DNA from: Monosporascus cannonballus | Lineage: Eukaryota; Ascomycota; Sordariomycetes; Xylariales | Reading direction: 5' to 3' | Length of the DNA stretch: 64,000 nucleotides | Assembly (NCBI GenBank): GCA_004154925.1 | Contig: QJNS01000048.1 | Span: forward strand, 62,001 to 126,000 | Shown here: positions 50,501-60,999 of the stretch, piece by piece | Layout: every line of letters begins with the position of its first letter | Position numbering within the stretch: the stretch's first letter is position 1 | Program-made: the position numbers and the translations under genes | Notes under the pieces: model-generated | Database searches by the model: none | What the model was told of the DNA's origin: nothing | The model's input: the letters and a program-made list of their open reading frames with translations, nothing else

Positions 50501-51256
50501 CCCGGATCCGGAGCGGCGACGGCGTGATGGGGACGGAGAGCGGCTCTCGCGCAGCCCCGGGGCGCCCGGAGAATCTGCATGAAGAGATTCTATGTGCAGA
50601 GCCGTGACGCCACCGACGAGGCTGTCGGTCCCGCTGGCTCGAGGTTGGCTCGATTCATTCGGAGGCGCTGACGGAGTGACATGGATTGAAGGCGTAGGCG
50701 TACCTCGCTGCGAAGAGGAACCTCCTGGCGTTCGGGGCGACGTGAGCCTCAAGTTACGAAGGTCACCAATTTGCTGTAGAACGGCATCCTGATCCGGGGC
50801 CTGTCGAGTCAAATCCGCATGCGTTGAAGTCGACGGTGTATACAAGGTTGTGCTCGGAGTGCTTTGGCGACTGCTTGTCGATGAGACGTCTCTCTCCACC
50901 GATGGTAGAGGCCTGTCTGGATCATGATCGTCAGGGAACGTGAATGACGGTGTCGATGCACGCTCCTCGCCGAACGTGAATGGTGTCGATGATGATGATG
51001 CGAAGCGGGGAGTTCCTGATGCCGCACTACTTGGGGCCGGGGACACTCGATTGGATCTAGACTGGCCTTCAGATATGAAAGATGGTGTGGATGCATGTTC
51101 TTCGCTGAACGTTGGATTGGACGCAGTCTGAGCCCCGAAAGTGAAAGATTGGCTGGATGCACGCTGCTCTCCGAAATTAAATATTGTGGATGACGGCGTG
51201 ACAACAGGAGGGCTAGAAGTCGAGCTCATTGGCGGAGTTGGCGTTCGATTCGACAT
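47572..51256 (-). CDS. Large dynamin-like GTPase (fungal SLIP-GC-related), six exons
   Basis: Exons on the minus strand: 51256-50198, 50142-48808, 48623-48542, 48487-48438, 48385-47938, 47882-47572; 3285 nt, about 1094 residues. Residues 1-290 are Ser/Thr/Pro-rich with FNFGE/FTFGEE-type repeats (26-106). The P-loop GDSGVGKSS is at 331-339, the switch/G3 motif DLPG at 532-535 and a G4-like CTRSEE after it. A charged coiled coil spans about 610-690. C-terminal blocks (YHCWNEEAM, LYGIEEASESFHSEL, HTDAFSSIRTAFIGKLME, ESERDPEFRMRV) match fungal proteins often named nuclear GTPase SLIP-GC; the name is by memory of that family, and cellular role is unknown. ATG chosen for its CACAATG context. Exons 3-4 are the least certain: an in-frame TAG there requires the short intron 48488-48541, or else marks a nonsense mutation. 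Otherwise intact and free of RIP. Confidence 0.85.
47883..47937 (-). other. Intron 5 of the large GTPase gene
   Basis: GTAAGCCTACC donor and GCACCTAG acceptor; 55 bp, phase 1. It joins NMEYG to SGSDRRRKALITGKF, continuous in the family. Confidence 0.85.
48386..48437 (-). other. Intron 4 of the large GTPase gene
   Basis: GTGTATGTGC donor, TCGCTGACTACTTCGCAG branch and acceptor; 52 bp, phase 0. It leads into WSHPSYTAFCSNYGEHS, a family block. Confidence 0.7.
48488..48541 (-). other. Intron 3 of the large GTPase gene (tentative)
   Basis: GTACGTTC donor, GAGCTGACTT branch-like motif, GACAAAG acceptor; 54 bp. It removes an in-frame TAG. A stronger-looking acceptor (CACTAG, 41-bp intron) breaks the frame, so the model is uncertain here. 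Confidence 0.45.
48624..48807 (-). other. Intron 2 of the large GTPase gene
   Basis: GTACGCAG donor and AACTTCTAG acceptor, 184 bp, phase 0. It joins AVQRELDE to LKSPVSQLNNVSRTL. The start of exon 3 was chosen because this acceptor gives an open frame, whereas the later CTCCAG does not fit the phase. Confidence 0.6.
50143..50197 (-). other. Intron 1 of the large GTPase gene
   Basis: GTAAGTGATCG donor, AGCTAACCTT branch-like motif, TTAATCAG acceptor; 55 bp, phase 0. Joining gives LARA-SSSGTACTCAVTEY, the conserved sequence after the P-loop helix. Confidence 0.9.
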
Positions 51257-51384
51257 TGTGAGGCTTGCGGAAGGTGAACTATCGTCTGGATTCGGACGCT
51301 AAGACCGCAGTTTAGGATAGTCAAATAGATGTTGATTTCAGGAGTACCTACCTTTGTCTTCTAAAGCTGGGACGAGAGCCGTGG

Positions 51385-51696
51385 GTGACTGTGTATAAAT
51401 GCATTCAAATCGAAAAGAACCCCGAGCACCTGGCCGGTTTTGCACGAGACATATGTGCCGTCCTTATAGAAGGCAGAAACATCGATAAGCGCCCTCCTCG
51501 GATTCATTCGCAGTATTTCTGCATGGCTGCGGCACAGGCTGCGGAATCAGCCAATGAACGATGCATCCCATCTAACGCCGAAACATCAGGACATTCTCAA
51601 GGAGGAGAACAAGGGTCTGAGATAACATGTTGGCAGCATACAGGGTTAGATGCAGATGAAAGGCGCTGGGTCGATTTCCTGATCCGCCTAGGGTGA
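51385..51696 (+). CDS. Hypothetical 103-codon ORF cut by the DNA transposon (uncertain)
   Basis: ATG-started frame divergent from the GTPase, 128 bases upstream of its start codon. It has a Cys-containing N-terminal half and an Ala/Ser/Glu-rich middle (AAAQAAESANERC), ending DERRWVDFLIRLG. The last codons and stop come from the transposon TIR (CTA GGG TGA). Joining the flanks across the insertion gives ...FLIRLGID and stop, so only two residues are lost. No family recognised. It may be a chance ORF overlapping the GTPase promoter. Confidence 0.3.
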   Translation: MTVYKCIQIEKNPEHLAGFARDICAVLIEGRNIDKRPPRIHSQYFCMAAAQAAESANERCIPSNAETSGHSQGGEQGSEITCWQHTGLDADERRWVDFLIRLG

Positions 51697-51750
51697 GGGA
51701 GGAACCACCCACCGAAAATTACCCACGGCCCACGGGTACTCGCGGGTAAT

Positions 51751-51785
51751 GCCAAGGACCCATGGGTGACCCATGGGTCCTTGGC
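51751..51785. repeat. Perfect 35-bp palindrome in the left transposon end
   Basis: Arms of 17 bp (GCCAAGGACCCATGGGT and its complement) around a single central G. It lies 62 bp inside the element and could be a transposase binding site or a cruciform. Confidence 0.85.
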
Positions 51786-51805
51786 GTAAGTCAGAATTAC
51801 CCGCG

Positions 51806-51843
51806 GGTACCTAATGGGTCTTTGGTAGGACCCATTAGGTACC
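51806..51843. repeat. 15-bp inverted repeat in the left transposon end
   Basis: GGTACCTAATGGGTC and GACCCATTAGGTACC, perfect arms around 8 bases. The same string, ACCTAATGGGTACC, occurs again in the right end near 60085. Confidence 0.85.
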
Positions 51844-51990
51844 TATGATTACTTATTAGCAAAATACGTAAATTCCAGACGTATTAAAAAAAAATAAAAA
51901 AATAATTTAAAATAATTATTATGTTATAAAAATAATACATATTACTTTTAGGCGAAATAAATAATACCGTAAATTTAATTATTTTCTAAA

Positions 51991-52085
51991 AATAATTTAA
52001 AATAATTTAAAATAATTTAAAATAATTTAAAATAATTTAAAATAATTTAAAATAATTTAAAATAATTTAAAATAATTTAAAATAA
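51991..52085. repeat. 10-bp tandem repeat AATAATTTAA
   Basis: Nine consecutive perfect copies plus a partial one, at the beginning of the RIP-degraded interior of the transposon. Single copies of the unit occur elsewhere in the interior. Confidence 0.9.
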
Positions 52086-52089
52086 TTAT

Positions 52090-55000
52090 TATACATAATA
52101 AATTAAGTCCATTATAACCAATTATTCCTATAAGCTTAACTTAACGGGAAAAAAAAGGGAAAATTATTTACGTCGCGGCCAATAAGCCAATACCATAACC
52201 GCCTCCAATTTAAATTATTCCTGGCTTTTTTTATAGGAAACCTTTATTTGTACAAAACCTAGGGTTCGCGCTGCCGAATATAACGGAAATAACTTTAATA
52301 TAAGCACAGTTAATAATACCAAATCTTTTTTAAAAGTTTTATTTAATAAGTTTTTTAAAACGTTTTTTGCGCCGTTAATTAATATATTAATTTTAATATC
52401 TGATTAATCCTTATTATTTCTATTTATTTAAAATTATTTTTGCTTAAATCCCTTAATGTAATTAAAACCTTATCCCATAATTTCCCGTAATATGCCTATA
52501 ATAAAAAGGGGGTTCGAACGTTAAGGGCGAATTTTAGAAATAAGGTTGCGGAATTTCGTATCGAAATAACGTATAAAATGGTTTCTTTTGGCCTTATTGC
52601 GCCAAGTTATAAAGCCGGTAACCTTTGGTAATAAAATACCGTATAATCTTAAATAAACCGGATATCCGCTTATACGTATTTTAAAATTTAATTAAATTAT
52701 TTTAAAATTATTTTAAAATAATTATTTAACATATTTATTTATAACGTTAAGTTTTAATGCAGCTAAAAAGGTAAACCTTTTTCTCCAATTTCGAATTTAC
52801 TTAAATCGAAAACCGCGGTAACCTTTTATAAAATTTAATTTTTTTTCTGTAATATTAAACGAAAATATTTTTTTTAAATAAAAATATCGTAAAATTTATA
52901 ATGGGCTAAGTAATATAGCAAAAGGCCTTTTTCGTAAGTAAAAGGTATTTTAAGTAACTGTCGAAAATTATACCTAATACCAAAATATTTTTGTAAGTAA
53001 AAATTTATAATTTCTAAAAGCATTCGGGGGTTATTTTTGTACTAATATAACAAAATACAAATCGTTTACGATATTATATTATCCTATACGTTAAATATTA
53101 AATAATTTAAAATTACATTAAAAATTTAAAAAATAAAATAATTAAAAAATAATCGGGATATACGAAACGAAATATAAAAATAATTTCCTTAGTATTTTTA
53201 GCCTTAATATTAATATTGAAATCGTTTCCATTTATAAAAACGTTATTTGCCGAAAATAATTAAAATATATAACGAAATTATATTAAGAAATCCGTAATCC
53301 TATTAATAATGAATTTGGTAATTTTAACGCAACGCGTATATAAAAATTTGTTATTATTTTCTGTACAAATATTTAATAAAATATTTTTACTTTAAGCCGG
53401 TAATAAGCGTTAAAAATATTAATAAAATAATTAAAAATAATTAAGGCAAAAATTATCTGTTAAATCGTTATATAAAATTTCTAAACTTAAGGTATAATAG
53501 GATTTTCCGGTAATTAAGGTATTAAGTTATTTAAGTAATTAACGATAAATTTATAACGAATATTATTAACGGTATTATCGCCATAATAAAATATTTCGGC
53601 TATTTTATTATTAATATTAATATATATTGTATTATTATCATTTAATATTATAAATATATTTTTGGTTTCGGTTTATTTTATTATAACTTAATTAAAATAT
53701 CGTTATTTTGCCCGGTTATTAATAATTAATAAAATATTAAAATAATTATGAAATAATATTTATTAATAAATATTAATTTTTTACTTCATAATTATATTTT
53801 ATGCTATTTATTTTTCGAAAATTACATATAAATTTAAATATTTTTAATTATTAAATTTGCGCTTAATTTATTGCCCTAAGTTATAACGAACTTTTTCGAT
53901 ATTATTTTATTTTGCCGAAATATTAGCTTTTCGCGTTTAAACCTTTTTGGTATACAGATTTTGAAATAATAATTTGTCGGATTTCCGACGCTTAAATAAA
54001 AGGGGTATCACGGAATTAAAAGCCAAAAATCTTAAATGCAATTATTTTAAGATTATTTTAAAAATTAGGTAACGGTAATTAAAAATAACGTATTATAAAA
54101 AAGCAAAATAATAAAATTTAATTAAATTAAAAATAAAAGGAATTAAATAATTAAATAAAAAAATAAAATGGAAAATTTTAAATAAATACAAAATTTTAAC
54201 TAAATAGAAATTTATATAGGATATATAGAATTTAAAAATTTATCGATAAAGAATTTTATATTTACAAAATTTAAAATAAGATTTACCTAATTAAATAATA
54301 CTAATTATCTTTTTAATTTTTTTAAATAAATATTTAAAATAAATAAAAAAGGGTTAATTAAAATAATTCATAAAATATATATTATTTTTTTAATTTCTTT
54401 AAAGCTTTAACAGCCGGCCTTAAAATAATTATATTTTAATAAAAATAAATCTTCTGAATAATATAAATATTTTTTACTTAAAATATTATTCGCTTATTAT
54501 AAATAACGCAAAAATTATTATTTTAAAATAAAGAAATTAAAATATTTTCTGTAACTTTTTATAATATTTCCAAAGTAAACGCTTTTATTTGCATAAATTA
54601 AAATAATACATTTACAAATATTTTGCGAACGATACGTTAAAATAATATTTTCCCAAAAATTAAGCAGATATTTTTCTGGTACTTCCGAAATTCGCAAAAT
54701 ATATTTACTAGAAAATATTAATAATAAAATAATTATGAAATAATCCGGGTTATATATTTATTATGAAATTTTTATTTATAACGCCGAACCTTACGCGTAA
54801 ATATTTTTAGCTAAAACTTTATCGGTTTACTTAACGTTTTTTTGGCGGATTTAAAAGCAAAATTAGTTAATAATATTAATTTATTTTATATTATGCGTTA
54901 AATAAGTATATATCTTATCGATTTAGGTAATAGGAAAAAATTAAGAATAAAATTATTAGAATTTTGGTTAAGTTCGTTTTGGGTATTATTAATTTATAAA

Positions 55001-58000
55001 GCATTTAAAACATTACTTAAAACGGGTAATTTTTTAATTATATTATTTCGGTAGTATTAAGTTCGAATTAAAATGAATAGAACAAATAACTTTATTATAA
55101 GGAATTAATAAAAAAGAAAAAGGAAATAAAGGATATTCGAAAAAGTTAATGCGTAATTTTAAGATTATATATTATTAATTATTTATGTAATTTCGATTAT
55201 TTTTTTTTTATTTTCGTTAATTATCCGTTTGCTGTAAAAAGAATTTTTATTATGGCTTTAATCGAATTTATTAGAATATTAAAATAATATTGCAAATTTT
55301 CGAAAATTTTGGCTTTAACGATAATAATTTTGATAATAATAAATCGTTACAAAATACTTTTTTATAAAATAATAACTTTAATTAAGATAATAATTTAAAG
55401 ATTTTTATTATTAATACTTAAGATAATAACGAAATACTTAACGAAAATTATCTGCTAAAAGGTAATAATAACAATTATTAAAATTAAAAGCCGATTAAAA
55501 TAAATTCGAATTAAAAATAAGATATTTAAAAATTAAGTTCGGAACCTAATTATTTATAATTTAGCTAATAATTACCAAACGAAAAACAACTTAACTTATT
55601 GAACTTACCCAATTAAAGAAACCGCTTTACTACGCCAAACTATTCGAACCGATCCTAATCCCAGATATAATAGGGGGCCGATTTTCCCATTATTAACCGG
55701 GAATATTACGAATATCGAGAACGTTAATACGAAAAATAAATAGTTTAATTTTAGCGGCAGTTATAGTTTTAAAAAAATATCAATAGCAAAAATAACAAAA
55801 ACCTATTAAACGAAATTGTCGGCATATTTAATAAAATAAACCGTAATTTTAAATATTAGAAAGATTTTATATAAATTTATTAACGGATAATTAGGTAACC
55901 CAAAATTAAATATTTACGATATATGTATTATTTTATATATTTTACTTTTCTCAAAAAAAAACGGAATTAGCTTTATAAAGAAATATTTATAAAGCAATAT
56001 ATATCGTAAAAAAATAAATTAAACGAACCTAATTACTAATAATAAAATCCTTAATATAATTATGGTATATATATAATTTAAAATAATCCTAAAATAATTA
56101 TTATATAGTTTTTTATTAATAAATTTTTATTAAACTTTTTTTATCTTTAATTTTTTCCCCTATTTTTAAGGGATAATAATTTTAAAATAATCTTTATTTA
56201 TTATAAATAAAACTTAGTATTACTTAAAGTATTTAATTTTAATTAAATCCTTTTATTTAATTATTTCGTATTTTAATATTTATTTATTAAATGTTTTTTA
56301 AATAAATATTTTCAAATTATGATATTATTTTACGATAACGGCTTTAAACTATTAATAATAAAAACATACATAAAGTATATACGGATATATATTAATGCGG
56401 TTATTAAATATAAATTTAAGGATATCCCCTTAAAATTTTATATATTAATTAATTATAATATTTTGATTATGTTTTATTTAATATTTTCGTTTTAAAAAAT
56501 TATTATTTATTAGATTAAACGGGAATAAAAAAGCATTATTTCTTAATTAATATTTAATTTTATAATATTAAATCGAATAAGTTTAATAGTAATAAGTTAT
56601 TACGTTAATTAAAAAAATTAAAAATAATTAATTAATTTTGCGTTTTTATTGCGAATAATAGCCTTAGTATTATATAAATAATTATGTAAAAATGGTTTTA
56701 TCGAAAATTAGGCGATAAATTTTAATAGGTAAATAAGATTTGGTATTATGTATATATGTCGTATACTTTATAAAGGGCATTTAATAATTTTTTTTAAAGC
56801 TTATGGTATAAAGGTATTGAATAAATTTAGAAATATTTGGGCGAATAAAACAAAAAATTTAAAAGCTTATCGAAATAAGGTAAAAACTTTATTAATCCGA
56901 AAAAAATATATATAATTATATTAGTACATATTTTTTGAAATAATTATAAAATAATTATTTAATTTTTATAATTACGCGTATTTATTATCTGGATTTATTT
57001 CGGTTCCGATAAAAAAAAACTTTTTTATAAATTTAAGAAAATATAATTATAAATAAGATTTTAAATTATAAAAACGTATTTCAAATAATCCGTAATGTTT
57101 TTAACAATTAAAATTGGGTAATTTTTTTCTTATTACGTATTATAAAAATATATCCCGTAATTTAAAGGTTTATATGCGAATATTTATTATTTAAAAAAAC
57201 GCGTTATGTATTACCTTTTAACGGTATTAAATTTATTCGTTATTTGGTTAATATTTCCAAATGTTTTATTTAAATAATGAAAAGTTTCGGTTTTGTCCGG
57301 GAAAACTATATTTTTTATATGGTAGGCGGTTACAAAATTATGCTTAAGTATTTACGTAAATGCGAAAAACATATTATTAAGATTTATTAAAAATATTACC
57401 TAAATAAAAAACCAAAAAATAAAAACAAATACAAAATAGAAAAAAATTAATATCATTTAAATTTATTAACCGATTATTAATATAATTATAATTATTATAA
57501 AAAGGTACCAAATTGGCAATTTCGAAAATATTTAAATATATTAACAAATTATTTACTAATAATCGCCCATTAATTTATTTTTCTGTTTTAATTTATTTAT
57601 CATTAAATAATACGGCTATCAAATTCCGTAATTATTTTAATAATTAGCAAAAATATTTTTAATTAAAATTATTTAATAATACATGTTACGGAAAAACCGT
57701 TAAATGAATTAAATAAACCTACAAAAAGTATTAGAAAAAATATAACAAACGAAATATATAATTTATTATACGTATTTTTACTTCGAATTACGGAAACCTT
57801 ACCGAAATCTTTTTGCTAAATTCAAATCTTAAAAAAAGGGGTTCGGTATACCGTATTAACGATAATCCGTAAAAGGATATTATTAACTATTATTTTCAAT
57901 ACGAACGTAAATAATTTAATTAATATTTTGAAAAATATTCTTTAATTATATTATTTAAATATTTGTCCGAACGAAACTGTTTTAATATTATGGTAACGGA

Positions 58001-58130
58001 TTAACAATATATTTCACGGTTTTACTTATTTTATACGTAATTTATTATATATCCAATATTTTTCCGTATTAATGGAACGTATTTGGAATTTTATTCGGTT
58101 AAAATATTATTTTAACCGTTAATTAATATT
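52090..58130. other. RIP-degraded interior of the DNA transposon
   Basis: Extremely AT-rich. Short plus-strand stretches look coding (for example KETALLRQTIRTDPNPRYNRG near 55610), but none could be assigned. There may be more than one gene, or a nested insertion, given the length. Confidence 0.5.
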
Positions 58131-58139
58131 ATTATAATA

Positions 58140-58560
58140 ATTTAAATTAATTTTAATTATGTTGTTGTATATCCAAACCAAAGTATATAATTTAAATAAC
58201 GATATTATATACGATAATAATAACCTTATTTATACCTAAAAATAATTCGAAAAACGTAAAAAAGAAATACGGAAAATATTTTAAATTTTATTTATCGAAA
58301 ACCAAAGGAAGTTACCGGATTAGCATAATTTATTATTAGATAAACTTTACGGGGTATTGGATAATAATTTAAAAAATCCAGATAAAACCGAAAATAACGA
58401 AAACGAAAATTAGATATTCCAGGAATTTCCATATGCTAATTAAATTATTAAAGTAAACGGATTTTAATATAAAAAAGCTGCATTTAAGGATTAATTTCGC
58501 AGAAAAAGAAAAAAGCCAACTAATGCCAAAGATAAATGCGTTATTAAAAGATAAGTAAAT
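58140..58560 (+). pseudogene. RIP-degraded coding relic inside the DNA transposon
   Basis: A plus-strand frame stays open over several stretches: LLYIQTKVYNLNNDIIYDNN, then FEKRKKEIRKI, then FIENQRKLPD, LLLDKLYGVLDNNLKNPD and an acidic/Asn run, then a basic tail (FRRKRKKPTNAKDK). Stops lie at Gln/Trp-like positions. It may be the C-terminal part of the transposase or of another element gene. Another open patch is at 55610-55950. No family recognised. Confidence 0.4.
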
Positions 58561-60029
58561 AAGATTTCGAAAAATTAAATTTTAACGCTTATTTAAAACC
58601 GGCCGTCCTTCCGGGATAGCTTAGATTTATCGTTATAATTACAGTAAATTAAACCCGTAATTACTAAGTTAAGGCAATAAGTAATATAATTAATATATTT
58701 GCAATTTTTAAAGGCGGATTAAATTCAATATAAGGTTATTCCTTTTCTTATTTATTATTTCTTTTTATTATATAATATATAAATATTTATTATAAAAAAT
58801 ATTTATTTATATAAATTAAAATTAAAAAAATAATCGTAAAATAATAATGTTATATGTATTATTTTTGTTATGATAAGGAAATAAAGCTTTTTAAAATAAG
58901 GTATTTAGGTAAATTATGAAAACTTTTTTTAATTATTCCATATTACCTTATATACCTTATTTTCTAAAAAAAATATTTATACTTATACTTAATTAAAAAT
59001 TCGCGGAATACTTATTAATTACTGTACCGCTATTATAATTAATAATTTTATATTATTATAATAACAAATTTAATTGTAATAATAAGGTTTTATTAAAATA
59101 ATTTTGAAATAATAATTTATTAATAATTTAATAGTTATAATAATAGCCAAAATAATACGTATTAAGTAAACGGTTTATTAGTTAATTTTAAAGTTAAAAA
59201 AATCATTTGGCGTTAAAAGAATTCCCCGCGTTATAAAATAACTTTCGGCTAGGAAAATAATACTTAAGCGTCCGGCTGGAAAAATAATACCTAAGGGCCC
59301 GGTTTTTTTAAAAGGCGAAAACGATACGTTTTATTTGGCAATAAGTTTTTTTTAAAAAAATAAAATAATTTTGAAATAACATTAATATATATAACCGCCG
59401 TTTTGCGTAAAATCTGATAATATTAAACAAATATTAAGTTATTACTTAAAAAAACGCTTTTTTAATATTTAATAAAAGAAATTTCGTAATAATTTAAAAA
59501 TTAATAACGACTTTAAGTTTTTGTTATAAACGTTATGTAGAAAACGGCAAAAGTTATATTATTTAAATTATTTAAAAGTAAATAATAAATAAAATAATTT
59601 TAAAATAATTATATTTCTTATAATAATTAATTTATGCGCTATTTACGTTAAACAAATTATTATTTAATTAAAAAATATGTAATTGGTTAAAAATATTTTA
59701 AGTTATTTTCAAAATTTAGCAGAATTATGGATAAAAAATACGGCTCCTAATAAAAAACCTGGCGTTTCATTAGATAAAGCTTATAACTAAAGTTTTAAAC
59801 GTACCAAAAAAAACGCGCAAAATAATAATGCGCAAAATAATAAAGATTCGGATAATATGCAAAATAATAATAATAATAAAATTTTAAGCGAAATTTAGAT
59901 TCGGTTTAAAGGGAAATTGGCGTTATTTGGTTTTATAATACCCAAAAAGTTTTATGTAATTTAGCTGCAAATTCTTTAATATTATTATTTTTACCGGATT
60001 ATTTTAAATTATTTTAAATTATTAAAGCG

Positions 60030-60226
60030 ATTTGCTTTATGTGCAAATTTTTTACCTACTGGGTACCCGTAGGTCCTTGGCAAAACCTAATGGGTACCCA
60101 ATAGGTCCTTGGCAAATCCGATGGGTACCTGCGGGTACTTACCAAATCAGATGGGTAGTGGATGGGTACCCATCAGGACCCATGGGTCTTCGTGGGTCAC
60201 CCACGGGTACCCATTCCCTCACCCTA
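60030..60226. repeat. Right subterminal region of the DNA transposon
   Basis: At least six degenerate copies of GATGGGTACC/AATGGGTACC/GTCCTTGGCAAA, then GGGTCACCCACGGGTACCC and the TIR. Not RIP-mutated. The 70-codon ORF at 60032-60244 is a by-product of the repeats. Confidence 0.8.
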
Positions 60227-60234
60227 GATCCGCC

Positions 60235-60440
60235 TGGGGATTGACTGAGAGCAAAGCTGAGGACTATCCGGATATCCCGCCAGGATAGCAGGCTCCGTTT
60301 GCTTGATTAAGCTCCGAAATGAATAGCTAAACGTGAGCCTTTCTGCTCTGGACTTTTGCGGTAGATCATTTCGCTGTCGCCTGTTGGTTTGAGGGGGTTC
60401 TGAACGATCTAGCTGGCCCCATTCTGGAGTTTGAGGTAAA
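60235..60440. other. Right flank of the transposon insertion, GC-balanced
   Basis: Continuation of gene island 2 beyond the insertion: about 200 bases of normal composition and no gene. After about 60440 AT-rich sequence resumes, with a mixed patch at 60595-60770 that could be part of an LTR. Confidence 0.6.
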
Positions 60441-60999
60441 AAATATTTTGTTTCAATACGGATTAAAAAGGCAGAAAAAAGTTTTAAACGTCAGGTTTTC
60501 TAAAATAGTTGAAATGCGTAACATTAATTTAAAAGCCACTTAAAAAGGTCGTAAACATCGTAATTATAATAATTCCAAAAAGAATGTGTAAGATAATGGA
60601 TAGCTATGAGCTGGGTGAGGTGATCTCCGACCAGTCGTAAAGCAGATTCCAAAAAGTAAATGTATTAGGTTACTTCCATCTGACGTTTTTTACTAACTGC
60701 CAGATGGTAGATTTATATTAATAAGTAAGTCGGTGGCTGATCGGTAGCTAGTCGGTTATTAACCTTATTCTTATAAGGGCTATATTTTTATAATTATTTT
60801 TTTTCTTAAGCTGTTAATCCTTAATAATATTATTATTAATTTGATATAATGCGTTTTGTAAATCTGATTACGTATATTTGCCGATAATTTATCGTTATAT
60901 TATATTATAAGTAATTGCCGTAATAATTAATGCGTATTATATTACGTAATTAATAATATTCCACCTAATTCTTTATTATAATGCGTTTTTAATTTTACC

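Larger units (their letters stand above)
51689..60226. mobile_element. 8.5-kb TIR DNA transposon with 8-bp TSD (hAT-like or other class)
   Basis: Terminal inverted repeats TAGGGTGAGGGA and TCCCTCACCCTA, flanked on both sides by GATCCGCC (51681-51688 and 60227-60234), a perfect 8-bp target-site duplication. 8-bp TSDs are typical of hAT, and also of P-type and Zisupton-type (KDZ) elements. The end sequence fits the loose hAT terminal rule, but 8.5 kb is long for hAT. The ends (51689-51860 and 60030-60226) are unmutated and full of GGGTACC/CCCATGGGT motifs; the interior is heavily RIP-degraded. I could not identify the transposase. Confidence 0.85.

Noticed and set aside
50809..51204. 131-codon minus-strand ORF
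   Set aside because: Alternative frame of exon 1 of the GTPase; the Ser/Arg/His composition follows from the Ser/Thr/Pro-rich true frame.
51991..52085. CRISPR-like regular repeat
   Set aside because: Plain 10-bp tandem repeat without spacers, in a eukaryotic RIP context.
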